64,000 nt of DNA, from contig NZ_JAACYA010000001.1 of assembly GCF_016617615.1 (NCBI RefSeq), positions 1-64,000 on the forward strand. Reading direction: 5' to 3'. The position numbers were made by a program, and so were the translations under genes. The first letter of the stretch is position 1. Each line of letters opens with the position of its first letter. The notes beneath the pieces were generated by a model. That model was not told the origin of the DNA and did no database searches. It saw nothing but the letters and a program-made list of their open reading frames with translations. This document shows, in pieces, positions 16,586-25,162 of the stretch. The stretch is from Persephonella atlantica (GTDB lineage Bacteria > Aquificota > Aquificia > Aquificales > Hydrogenothermaceae).

Positions 16586-17263
16586 ATGCCTTTAATCTAC
16601 ATTGTTGAAGATGATGAAGATATAAATGAGCTTTTAGAGTATAATCTCAGAAAAGAAGGTTTTTCAGTTAGACCATTTCTCAGCAGTGTTAAAGCATTAG
16701 ATAGCATCAGCAGAGAAAAACCAGATCTTGTACTTCTTGATATAATGCTCCCAGACATAGACGGTCTTGAGCTGTGTAAGATGGTCAAATCCAATCCTGA
16801 AACAGAAGACATTCCCATAATAATGATAACAGCAAAAGGGACAGAGATTGATAAGATAGTTGGGCTGGAACTGGGAGCTGATGACTACATCACAAAACCT
16901 TTTTCTATAAGGGAAGTGATTGCCAGAATAAGGGCGATACTGAGGAGGGTTAAAAAAGAAAGCAGACAAAATGTTTTAAGATTTGGGACTCTTGAGATTT
17001 ATCCAGAAAAGTTTGAGATAAAGGTTGAAGGAAATCCGGTTGAGCTTACCTCAAAAGAGTTCAAACTCCTTATGACTTTGATTAATGCTGATGGAAATGT
17101 TCTGACCAGAGAACAGATTCTGTCAGACGTGTGGAAAAATGAACTTGACGTTTACGATAGAACAGTTGATGTTCACATAAAAAAATTGAGAGATAAATTA
17201 GGAAAACACAGTTATAGGATAGAGACTGTAAGGGGAGTAGGTTATCGCTGGCGCTCTGATTGA
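16586..17263 (+). CDS. PhoB/OmpR-type response regulator
   Basis: A 225-aa two-domain regulator. The receiver has acidic residues in YIVEDDEDIN, phospho-acceptor Asp in LVLLDIMLPDIDG, Thr in IIMITAKG and Lys in DDYITKPFS. The C-terminal winged helix has VELTSKEFKLLMTLI and YDRTVDVHIKKLRDKLG, then ETVRGVGYRW. A GTG at 16577 is in frame but forms part of AAGGTG, the ribosome site for the ATG at 16586. No histidine kinase is adjacent; the next gene is an MscS channel 31 bp away. Confidence 0.95.
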   Translation: MPLIYIVEDDEDINELLEYNLRKEGFSVRPFLSSVKALDSISREKPDLVLLDIMLPDIDGLELCKMVKSNPETEDIPIIMITAKGTEIDKIVGLELGADDYITKPFSIREVIARIRAILRRVKKESRQNVLRFGTLEIYPEKFEIKVEGNPVELTSKEFKLLMTLINADGNVLTREQILSDVWKNELDVYDRTVDVHIKKLRDKLGKHSYRIETVRGVGYRWRSD

Positions 17264-17294
17264 AAAATCTTCTTCAGAATTTTAAATTTATCCT

Positions 17295-18383
17295 ATGGAG
17301 TATATAAAAAACAGTCAGTTTATCATATATATTGTCTCTTTAATCCTGACTATTCTGCTGTACTTTTTGCTTCTCAAAGTCAAGAAAATCCTTAAAGACC
17401 GATTCCACACATCACTGAAAAAGGGAAAAAGAGTTGTTGAACGGTTGGACGAAACTACAGATACTCTCCTGAAGATTATTCTGTTTCTTATTGTTGTAAA
17501 TATAATTTTTCAGCTTCCTGTTATTAAACAGTATGCCCATCCAGTTTTGAAAAAGCCTATCCTTGATACTGAGACTGTAAAAATAAGCCTTCTTTCTTTT
17601 CTGAAGGGAATTTTTGTGTTTTATGTTCTTCTTCTTATAACAAAAATAATCAGATATCTCGTTGAGATATACCTTGTTTACAAATCAAAAGGAAAAGAGA
17701 TTGTTAGCTCTGTTGATATTCTGATATATAACTTTTCCCTCATTCTTATTGTTCTTATAACACTTTCTGTTCTTGGAATAAGCTGGAAACTTCTTATACC
17801 TATTGCAGGAGCTTTAGGTATAGGGATTGGCTTTGGAATTCAGGATATTGTTAACAATTTTGTGAGTGGTTTTATCATACTGTTCAGCAGAACAGTTAAG
17901 AGAGGTGACTGGATTACCCTTGGTGATAAATTTGGAAAAATTGTTGATATTGGTATAAGAACTTCAACCCTGAGAACCCTTGATAACATAGACATAATCA
18001 TCCCAAACTCTCATCTTATATCGGGAGAACTGATAAACTGGTCTTACACAGATAACATCGTCAGACTACACATTCCTGTAGGTGTTTCTTACTCTTCAGA
18101 TGTTGAAGAGGTAAAAAGAGTTTTGCTGGACATCGCTTATAAATCTGAAGATGTTCTTGAAGAACCACCACCAGAGGTAAGATTTGTGGAGTTTGGAGAT
18201 AGTGCCCTGAAGTTTGAGCTTCTTGTATGGGTAGATGTAAAAAAGATTCCCGTCCCTCTTGCAAAGAGTAATCTGAACTACCATATATGGCATGCCTTCA
18301 AAAAACATAAAATCCAGATACCCTTTCCTCAGCAGGATATCTGGTTCAGGAATGAACTGGTTGTTAGAAAGGAAGAAAAGTAA
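17295..18383 (+). CDS. MscS-family mechanosensitive channel
   Basis: A 362-aa membrane protein with about four N-terminal helices. The pore helix is SWKLLIPIAGALGIGIGFGI followed by QDIVNNFVSGFIILFSR, the Gly/Ala-rich TM3 of MscS. The cytoplasmic beta domain contains GDWITLGDKFGKIVDIGIRT and ENIDIIIPNSHLISG-like residues. The C-terminal KKHKIQIPFPQQDIW is the classic MscS end. It releases solutes on hypo-osmotic shock at the inner membrane. It lies just downstream of the response regulator gene, possibly in the same transcript. Confidence 0.94.
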   Translation: MEYIKNSQFIIYIVSLILTILLYFLLLKVKKILKDRFHTSLKKGKRVVERLDETTDTLLKIILFLIVVNIIFQLPVIKQYAHPVLKKPILDTETVKISLLSFLKGIFVFYVLLLITKIIRYLVEIYLVYKSKGKEIVSSVDILIYNFSLILIVLITLSVLGISWKLLIPIAGALGIGIGFGIQDIVNNFVSGFIILFSRTVKRGDWITLGDKFGKIVDIGIRTSTLRTLDNIDIIIPNSHLISGELINWSYTDNIVRLHIPVGVSYSSDVEEVKRVLLDIAYKSEDVLEEPPPEVRFVEFGDSALKFELLVWVDVKKIPVPLAKSNLNYHIWHAFKKHKIQIPFPQQDIWFRNELVVRKEEK

Positions 18384-18394
18384 GCTTTACTTTT
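18376..18394. terminator. AT-rich palindrome between convergent genes
   Basis: AAAAGTAA-GCT-TTACTTTT forms an 8-bp stem with a 3-nt loop and is followed by more T on the plus strand. It spans the stops of the MscS gene and the facing cytochrome gene, so it could end transcription in both directions. The stem is AT-rich and therefore weak, especially in a thermophile. Confidence 0.4.
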
Positions 18395-19103
18395 TTGTTT
18401 TAATCAGAGATTTCAGCTCCTCTGGGAGATTTTCAGGATTTGGGCTGTATATCCACGGCTGATTTGGAACTGTTGTGTATGCTGGAGCGAGGGAGTTTGG
18501 AAAATCTCCAAGGGGCTTAATGTATTCAGGTGTAGGGTTGTATATAATGAGATTTGGATCATCAAGGGAAAATTCTCCTTTTCCTGCCTGCTCGTTCATA
18601 GATGTGAATATCTTTATCTGCTTCACTCCGTAATAGTTTGTGTCAACCTTTGCTGGGTGGCAGGTCATACAGAATACACCAACCTGCGAGCCTTTGTTTG
18701 TACTTACTCTAAGGTATTTCCAGTTTGGATTTGATGGGTGAGGGTCGTGACAGCTGACGCACTGCAGAACTCCGTTTCTCAGCAGTTTTTCAGGAACTTT
18801 TGCTATCTTGGGATTAGGTTTTATGCCAACAGGGTGTGTCATATGCAGGTATATGGGTCTTATACCTGCACCGCCGAACTCTGTAAGGTTATGACAGCCA
18901 AGACACAGGGCATTTATATCTTTAACCTTTTCTCCCGTTCTTGGATTTATGTATTTATCATTTTTAACCTTAAAAATCTTTTTTGCCTTTGCGTAGTGAG
19001 GGTCGTGGCAGCCAAGACAGTCTAATCCTTCGTGGGGTCCAAATCCAAAACTGCTGGCATAGAATAAAAAAAATGCTGAAAACAGATAGACCAGTCTTTT
19101 CAT
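18387..19103 (-). CDS. Periplasmic tetraheme c-type cytochrome
   Basis: A 238-aa protein with a Sec signal peptide (RLVYLFSAFFLFYASSFG). Four CxxCH haem-binding sites are visible, with cysteine pairs at residues 29/32, 67/70, 115/118 and 145/148. Two are in the repeated form CxxCHDPH, as in doubled-CXXCH or cytochrome c3-like families. The last 80 residues lack haem sites and are Pro/Asn-rich. No reductase, oxidase or membrane quinol module is next to it, so its electron partner is unknown. It is probably monocistronic. Confidence 0.88.
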   Translation of the reverse strand: MKRLVYLFSAFFLFYASSFGFGPHEGLDCLGCHDPHYAKAKKIFKVKNDKYINPRTGEKVKDINALCLGCHNLTEFGGAGIRPIYLHMTHPVGIKPNPKIAKVPEKLLRNGVLQCVSCHDPHPSNPNWKYLRVSTNKGSQVGVFCMTCHPAKVDTNYYGVKQIKIFTSMNEQAGKGEFSLDDPNLIIYNPTPEYIKPLGDFPNSLAPAYTTVPNQPWIYSPNPENLPEELKSLIKTKK

Positions 19104-19181
19104 TGTTTCCTCCCCTTATATCAGAAATATAGTTTATATTATTTTATATATTACTATATTGCAAGCTGGAATTCAAGGAAT

Positions 19182-21122
19182 CTAAAGCTCCAGAGATTTG
19201 TTTTTTATTATCTCTTTTGCTCTATTTACAAACTCCTCAACTGTGAAAGTTCCCATGTTTCCTTTTTTCTTTGTTCTTAGGGATACTGTGCTGCTTTCCA
19301 TTTCTCTGTCTCCAACTATCAGCATGTAAGGCACTTTCTGGAGCTCTGCATCTCTTATCTTTTTGTTCATTCTTTCGTTTCTTTCGTCTATTTCAACCCT
19401 TATACCCTCTTTTTCCAGTCTTTCTTTTACTTCTCTTGCATATGGAAGGTGAACATCTGATATGGGAATAACTACAGCCTGAACAGGAGAAAGCCATAGA
19501 GGAAGAAGTCCTGCGTAATGTTCAATAAGCACTCCTATAAATCTCTCTATTGAGCCGAATATTGCCCTGTGTATCATGTATGGTCTGTGTCTCTGGTTGT
19601 CTTCTCCTATGTAATACATATCAAACCTCTCAGGAAGATTAAAATCAAACTGGACTGTTGAGCACTGCCACAGTCTTCCTATTGCATCTTTTATTTTGAC
19701 GTCTATTTTGGGACCGTAAAATGCTCCTCCACCTTCATCAATTTCGTAATCAAGTCCCACACTTTCTATTGCTTTTCTCAGTGAGTTTGTGGCAACATCC
19801 CACATCCTGTCGTCACCTACAGACTTTTCTGGTCTTGTTGATAGATAAACCTTAAATTCCTCAAAGCCGTAACTTCTCAGGGTGTCTAATATCAGATGGA
19901 GAACATCCTGTATCTCTTTTTCAACCTGGTCTTCTCTACATATGATGTGGGCATCGTCCTGTGTAAAACCTCTCACCCTCATCAGTCCATGTAAAACACC
20001 ACTCCTTTCGTACCTGTAAACAGTTCCAAGTTCTGCCAGTCTTATGGGCAGTTCTTTGTAAGATCTCTGTTTTGATTTGTATATCTCAACATGGAATGGG
20101 CAGTTCATAGGTTTTACAAAATATCCTTCCTCTTCTATGTTCATCTCTGGGAACATGTTTTCCCTGTAAAAATCCACATGTCCGCTGGTTTTCCATAGCT
20201 GTTCCTTCCCAACATGGGGAGTGTAAACCAGTTTATATCCTCTTTTTATATGTTCCTCTTTCCACTGGCTTTCAATCTCGTTTCTTATGATTGCTCCTTT
20301 AGGAAGCCACAGAGCAAGACCACCGCCAACATCTTCAGATATGATAAACAGCTCTAACTCTTTTCCAAGTTTTCTGTGGTCTCTCTTTTTTGCTTCTTCA
20401 AGCATGTTCAGGTACTTTTTCAGTTCCTTTTCTGTCCAGAATGCCACTCCGTAAATCCTCTGGAGCATTGGATTGCCTTCCTTTCCTCTCCAGTATGCAC
20501 CTGCAAGGGATATTAGCTTGAAGGCTCCTGCCTCACCTGTTGACGGAATGTGGGGACCCCTGCACAGGTCTATAAAATCACACTGTGTATATACAGAGAT
20601 TGGCTCATTTTCAGGTATCTGATGTTTGATTATGTCTATCTTGTATATCTCCCTCTTTTTTTCAAAAAGTTCAATGGCTTCATCTCTTGGGAGTTCCTTC
20701 CTCTCCACAGGACAGTTTCTCTCAATTATCTCTTTCATTTTTTGCTCAATTACTGGCAGGTCTTCTTCTGTTAATCTTTTCCCTTCTATCTCAACGTCGT
20801 AGTAAAATCCGTTTTCTGTTGTTGGTCCAATACCTAAATGAACATTCTCATCACCGTAAAGCTCCTTTAAGGCCTGTGCCATAATGTGTGCAAGGGAATG
20901 CCTGAGAAGTTCCAGACTTTCTTTATCTTTCTTGGTTATAAACCTTAAACTACCGCTTTTTCTTATTGGAGTATGAATATCTATCACTTTTCCTTCTAAA
21001 ACTCCACCAATAACACCTTTTATCTTTTTACCTTCTCCTTCCAATGCTGTTATAATCTCTTTTATAGTAATTCCGTCCTCAAATTCATACTTTCCAAACT
21101 TTTGGATTTCTAACTCTAACAT
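19182..21122 (-). CDS. thrS: Threonyl-tRNA synthetase
   Basis: A 646-aa class II synthetase with all expected parts. There is a TGS domain at residues 1-60 and an editing domain with HSLAHIMAQALKELYG. The catalytic core has MNCPFHVEIYKSKQRSYKELP, RYERSGVLHGLMRVRGFTQD and MIHRAIFGSIERFIG. The anticodon-binding domain has LPLWLSPVQAVVIPISD. The length is normal. No T-box or other leader is visible in the short 36-bp gap to cdaR. That gap suggests it is the last gene of the folP-cdaA-cdaR unit. Confidence 0.97.
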   Translation of the reverse strand: MLELEIQKFGKYEFEDGITIKEIITALEGEGKKIKGVIGGVLEGKVIDIHTPIRKSGSLRFITKKDKESLELLRHSLAHIMAQALKELYGDENVHLGIGPTTENGFYYDVEIEGKRLTEEDLPVIEQKMKEIIERNCPVERKELPRDEAIELFEKKREIYKIDIIKHQIPENEPISVYTQCDFIDLCRGPHIPSTGEAGAFKLISLAGAYWRGKEGNPMLQRIYGVAFWTEKELKKYLNMLEEAKKRDHRKLGKELELFIISEDVGGGLALWLPKGAIIRNEIESQWKEEHIKRGYKLVYTPHVGKEQLWKTSGHVDFYRENMFPEMNIEEEGYFVKPMNCPFHVEIYKSKQRSYKELPIRLAELGTVYRYERSGVLHGLMRVRGFTQDDAHIICREDQVEKEIQDVLHLILDTLRSYGFEEFKVYLSTRPEKSVGDDRMWDVATNSLRKAIESVGLDYEIDEGGGAFYGPKIDVKIKDAIGRLWQCSTVQFDFNLPERFDMYYIGEDNQRHRPYMIHRAIFGSIERFIGVLIEHYAGLLPLWLSPVQAVVIPISDVHLPYAREVKERLEKEGIRVEIDERNERMNKKIRDAELQKVPYMLIVGDREMESSTVSLRTKKKGNMGTFTVEEFVNRAKEIIKNKSLEL

Positions 21123-21158
21123 CTGCTACCTCCAATGTTTTTGAGAAAATATATTCTA

Positions 21159-21539
21159 TCATTTAGTTGATGTGTAAACATATACCTTTTCAGGTTTTAC
21201 TTCAATAACTTTAAAATTTGCTGTCTGTTTGGGAGAGACAAAAACTTTGAGGACATTTTTACCCTTTTTCAGATGTCTGCCGTCTGCATACACCATTATT
21301 TTTGATATATTTACCTTATCTAATTTTGACCTTATTCCTTCTATAACGATAAGAACCTTTTCCGGATAGACCTTTTCTATCTTTATTTCAGAAGGTTTGT
21401 TCAGTATTTTCACCTCTGAGTAAAACTCAAATCTTGTTTTTTGAAGGCTTACAATATTAAGCCAGAGGAGAAATGCAACTAAAAGGGAAAGTATTTTCAG
21501 GTGCAGGTTGTGAAAAATTATCTTTCTAACCTTTTCCAT
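21159..21539 (-). CDS. cdaR: CdaR/YbbR-domain regulator of diadenylate cyclase
   Basis: A 126-aa protein with one N-terminal membrane helix (LHLKILSLLVAFLLWLNIV) and a single YbbR-like beta domain (EVKILNKPSEIKIEKVYPEK, VLIVIEGIRSKLDKV). CdaR is the usual partner of CdaA and modulates its activity from outside the membrane. Firmicute CdaR has three or four YbbR repeats, while this one has a single repeat. It lies 4 bp after cdaA. Confidence 0.8.
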   Translation of the reverse strand: MEKVRKIIFHNLHLKILSLLVAFLLWLNIVSLQKTRFEFYSEVKILNKPSEIKIEKVYPEKVLIVIEGIRSKLDKVNISKIMVYADGRHLKKGKNVLKVFVSPKQTANFKVIEVKPEKVYVYTSTK

Positions 21540-21543
21540 TTTT

Positions 21544-22362
21544 TTACCTTTTCTTCATTTTTTTCAGAAATTTTTCTAAAATGTCTGGTCTCTCTATCTC
21601 AAGGGCTTTAATGAGCATATTCCTCAGAGTCAGTGGGTCAAGTCCTCTGTAGAGTTTCCCGTCAATAGCAAGGGATATCTCTCCCCTTTCCTCTGAAACT
21701 ATAAGAGCAATGGCATCAGTTTCTTCTGTTATACCGAGACCTGCCCGGTGTCTTGTTCCTATATTCTTGGGAATGTTTGGGTTTATGGTAAGAGGAAGGA
21801 AACATCTTGCTGATACAATCTCTTGGTCTCTTATAATAACAGCTCCGTCATGTAGAGGAGTTTGGGGAATGAATATAGATATGAGAAGTTCCAGTGAGAC
21901 ATCAGCGTGTAGTTTTACACATCCTTCTGTATAGTTTTCAAGGTCTATGCTCCTCTCAAATACGATTAAAGCACCGATTTTTCTCTCTGCAAGGAATGTG
22001 GCTGCTCTGATTATCTCGTCTATAGCTTTTTTTCTTGACAGCAGAGAGTATCTAAACAGTGTTCTCTCTCCTATTTTTGCTAATCCCCTTCTTATCTCAG
22101 GTTGGAAAACTACGATTAATATAAATATCCCTATACTCCACAGATTATCAAAAATCCATTCTATTGTGGTCAGGTGCAGTATTTTTGCAAAGAGCCACAG
22201 AAAAAGGAGAAAAAAAAGACCTATCAGTATCTGCCAGCCTCTTGTTCCAATAATAAACTTCAGCAGGTAGTATATGATTACAGCAACAAAAAGAATGTCG
22301 ATAATATCGTTAATCCTTATTGATTTGATTACATTAACAATCCAGTCAATACTTTCAAACAA
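21544..22362 (-). CDS. cdaA: Diadenylate cyclase CdaA (c-di-AMP synthase)
   Basis: A 272-aa protein with three N-terminal membrane helices (IIDILFVAVIIYYLLKFIIG; ILIGLFFLLFLWLFAKIL; LWSIGIFILIVVFQPEIR) and a C-terminal DAC domain. The catalytic DGA is at residues 172-174 (PLHDGAVIIRD) and RHR at 204-206 (GTRHRAGLGITEETDA). It condenses two ATP to cyclic di-AMP, a second messenger for K+ and osmotic balance. The gene overlaps folP by 8 bp and is followed by its CdaR partner. Confidence 0.95.
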   Translation of the reverse strand: MFESIDWIVNVIKSIRINDIIDILFVAVIIYYLLKFIIGTRGWQILIGLFFLLFLWLFAKILHLTTIEWIFDNLWSIGIFILIVVFQPEIRRGLAKIGERTLFRYSLLSRKKAIDEIIRAATFLAERKIGALIVFERSIDLENYTEGCVKLHADVSLELLISIFIPQTPLHDGAVIIRDQEIVSARCFLPLTINPNIPKNIGTRHRAGLGITEETDAIALIVSEERGEISLAIDGKLYRGLDPLTLRNMLIKALEIERPDILEKFLKKMKKR

Positions 22363-23422
22363 TCCTGTAACCTCTGATTGTATCTAAAATGGTTAAAAAT
22401 TCCACAGTTTCTTTTACATCGTGGGTTCTTACTATATGTGCACCGTTTATAACGGCAAAAGCGGTAGCACCCAGTGAACCAGAAACCCTTTCTTTAGGCG
22501 GTAGATTTTCTCTCTTTGTCAGGTTTTTTATCACTGTCTCAATAAAAGATTTCCGTGAGATGCCAATCAGTATTGGAAATCCTAAAGCCTTAAACTCAGA
22601 CAGCCTCTTTATTATCTCAATGTTATGTTCCACATACTTTCCAAACCCTATTCCCGGATCAACAATAAATCTGTCCTTTCTAATACCTTCCAATATGCCT
22701 TTTTTTATCTGGTTGTCAAGAAAATCTATTATCTCAATAATAACATCGTCGTAATAAACGTTTTTCTGCATATTTTCAGGTTTTCCTCTGGTGTGACCTA
22801 CAATAACTGGGCAGTCAAGAGATGCTACAGTTTTTGCCATATTTTTGTCAAAGCTCATTCCACTGATGTCATTTACTATGTCAGCTCCTTCTTCAACGGC
22901 AGCCTCTGCAACTTCTGCTTTGTAGGTATCTATAGATATAAAAAAGTTATCTCCCAACTCCTTCCTTAAAGCCCTTATAACAGGTAAAACCCTTTCTTTT
23001 TCTTCTTCAGTAGGAACAGGCTTTGCTCCAGGTCTTGTTGATTCACCGCCAACGTCAATAATCTCTGCCCCTTCCTCTAACATCTGCTGAGCCCTTTCAA
23101 CTGCTTTACTAATGTTTTTATAGTAAAGTCCACCGTCTGAAAATGAGTCAGGAGTAAGGTTCAGTATTCCCATTACAGCAGTTTTGTGTCCTAAATTTAG
23201 AAACTTCCCTTTGAAGTTTATCTTAAACATGTTTTTATGGATATTGACCCATTTTTCTGTCAATTCTCTTGCCACCTGAGTTTTACCTGCTGTTTTTAGC
23301 CTTGATACCAGCTTCTTAAATTCATCTTCATCTTCAACTGTTACAGGTTCCATAAAAGGATCATTAAATATAATTCTGTATACATCTTTTTTTTCAATAA
23401 CTATGTGTACAGGTGATTTCAC
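22355..23422 (-). CDS. folP: Dihydropteroate synthase
   Basis: A 355-aa protein. The TIM-barrel core begins near residue 80 and has MGILNLTPDSFSDGG, GAEIIDVGGESTRPGA, and later FIVDPGIGFGKYVEHN and ILIGISRKSF. It joins p-aminobenzoate to hydroxymethyl-dihydropterin diphosphate in folate synthesis. About 80 residues precede the core, more than in E. coli FolP. They have mixed alpha/beta character and no motif that I recognise. A later start (Met84) would remove part of the first strand, so the extension is probably real. Confidence 0.93.
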   Translation of the reverse strand: MKSPVHIVIEKKDVYRIIFNDPFMEPVTVEDEDEFKKLVSRLKTAGKTQVARELTEKWVNIHKNMFKINFKGKFLNLGHKTAVMGILNLTPDSFSDGGLYYKNISKAVERAQQMLEEGAEIIDVGGESTRPGAKPVPTEEEKERVLPVIRALRKELGDNFFISIDTYKAEVAEAAVEEGADIVNDISGMSFDKNMAKTVASLDCPVIVGHTRGKPENMQKNVYYDDVIIEIIDFLDNQIKKGILEGIRKDRFIVDPGIGFGKYVEHNIEIIKRLSEFKALGFPILIGISRKSFIETVIKNLTKRENLPPKERVSGSLGATAFAVINGAHIVRTHDVKETVEFLTILDTIRGYRIV

Positions 23423-23530
23423 TGTTTTTTCTCCAGACTTTTTTATTTTATATTTTATAACTTTTAGTTTCAGATTGCTTTTGATAAAAAAGTATTTAAA
23501 TTTTTTATTAATGAAAAGTAAGAGGCTTAA

Positions 23531-25162
23531 ATGGGCATAAGTCAGGAAACGGTAGAAGAAGTCCTCAGGATTGCAAACGTTTACGATGTTATATCTGATT
23601 ATATAAACTTGGAAAAAGCTGGTTCTAACTATAGAGCTTTATGTCCCTTTCATGCAGAAAAAACTCCATCTTTTATGGTATCTCCCCAGAAAAATATATT
23701 CAAATGTTTTGGCTGTGGAAAAAGCGGAAATGCTGTCTCATTTTTGATGGAATATGAAGGATTGTCTTTTGGAGAAGCTGTTATAAAACTTGCAGAAAAA
23801 TACAACATTCCTGTTGGATTTACAGGTAGTGATGAAGGGATAAAGCATAAAAAAAGACTTATATTTGTTGCAGAAAAGGTAAAAGATTTTTACAAAGCGA
23901 AACTTAAAAGTTCAAAAGAGGCAAAAGCGTACATAAAACGTCGAGAGCTCAGACCAGAAATGATTGAGCTTTTTGATATCGGATATGCACCGTTAAATTC
24001 ACAGGAACTTATAGATTATATTCAGAAAGAGGGTATAGCTGTTGATGAGCTGATAAAAATTGGAGTTGTCTCTCTGAAAGAAAATGACAGAATAACTGAT
24101 AGATTTTCGGGAAGAGTTATCTTTCCTATAAAAGACCAGAGAGGGAATACGGTAGGTTTTGGAGGAAGGGTTATTGATGAAAGACAGCCTAAATACATAA
24201 ACTCTCCTGAAACAGAGCTGTATTCAAAAAGTAAAATCCTTTACGGATACTATGAAGCAAAGGAGTATCTCAGGGAGAAGAAAGAAGCTATCGTGGTTGA
24301 AGGATATTTAGATCTTATCTCACTGTTTCAGATAGGTATAAGAAACGTTGTTGCAACGCTGGGAACTGTATTAACTCCCCAACATGGGAAACTCCTTTCA
24401 AAGTTTGTCAGTAGAGTTATTCTGATGTTTGATTCAGATAGTGCAGGTAAGAAAGCTACTGTAAAGGCAGCAAAAGCTCTTCTGGGATATGGAATGGAGG
24501 TATATTACTGTCCTTTAGAGAAAGGTAAAGATCCTGATGAAGTTGCGAAGGAAGGAATAAAAAGGGTAGAGGAACAGATTAAAAACTCAAAAGATTTTTT
24601 GTTATTTTTACTGGAAAGAGTGCAAAAGCAGAAAGATTTGAAAAAAAGAAAAGAAATCATAGATTTATATCTTGACATACTTTCCTATCATCCCGATAGG
24701 CATGTAAGAGGACTGTACATAAGGGAACTGTCAGATAAAACAGGTATTCCTGTGGAGCTGCTGTCAGTGGAGCCAAAAAAGGCAGTTACTGAAGATGACA
24801 GTTCTGTTGGAAGGCTTAATATACCTGAAAAAATTGTGCTGAAAGGGCTAATATTGTTCAAGGATGAGATATTGAGCAAGTTTGATAAGTTTGATAAAAT
24901 AATTGGTTCTGCATACTTTCTATATACTCTTAATGAGATTTTGGAAGGTGGAGAATTAGAAGAGTTGGAAGAGATTAAGGGAATAGATATACCTGTATCA
25001 CCTGAGACTGTTTTAAATACCCTTAATAATATGCATAAAAACTGGATAAAGCAGCAGAATGAATTAGATGCAACCTTTTTATCCTCTGTTGATGAGTCAG
25101 TTATTCAGAAAATATTCCAGAATAAAAAATCTTTATATACAGGAGGAAGTAAGAAAAAATGA
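23531..25162 (+). CDS. dnaG: DNA primase
   Basis: A 543-aa replicative primase. The N-terminal zinc ribbon has Cys38, His41, Cys59 and Cys62 ([26 protein letters not shown]). The RNA-polymerase core has [20 protein letters not shown] and [14 protein letters not shown]. The Toprim acidic motif is [13 protein letters not shown]. The C-terminal helicase-interaction region is shorter and diverged. AAGAGG precedes the ATG. It overlaps rpoD by 4 bp, as in the widespread dnaG-rpoD arrangement. Confidence 0.97.
   Translation: MGISQETVEEVLRIANVYDVISDYINLEKAGSNYRALCPFHAEKTPSFMVSPQKNIFKCFGCGKSGNAVSFLMEYEGLSFGEAVIKLAEKYNIPVGFTGSDEGIKHKKRLIFVAEKVKDFYKAKLKSSKEAKAYIKRRELRPEMIELFDIGYAPLNSQELIDYIQKEGIAVDELIKIGVVSLKENDRITDRFSGRVIFPIKDQRGNTVGFGGRVIDERQPKYINSPETELYSKSKILYGYYEAKEYLREKKEAIVVEGYLDLISLFQIGIRNVVATLGTVLTPQHGKLLSKFVSRVILMFDSDSAGKKATVKAAKALLGYGMEVYYCPLEKGKDPDEVAKEGIKRVEEQIKNSKDFLLFLLERVQKQKDLKKRKEIIDLYLDILSYHPDRHVRGLYIRELSDKTGIPVELLSVEPKKAVTEDDSSVGRLNIPEKIVLKGLILFKDEILSKFDKFDKIIGSAYFLYTLNEILEGGELEELEEIKGIDIPVSPETVLNTLNNMHKNWIKQQNELDATFLSSVDESVIQKIFQNKKSLYTGGSKKK

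Noticed and set aside
21123-21158. T-box or attenuator upstream of thrS
   Set aside because: Only 36 bp separate cdaR and thrS and no conserved leader structure can be seen.
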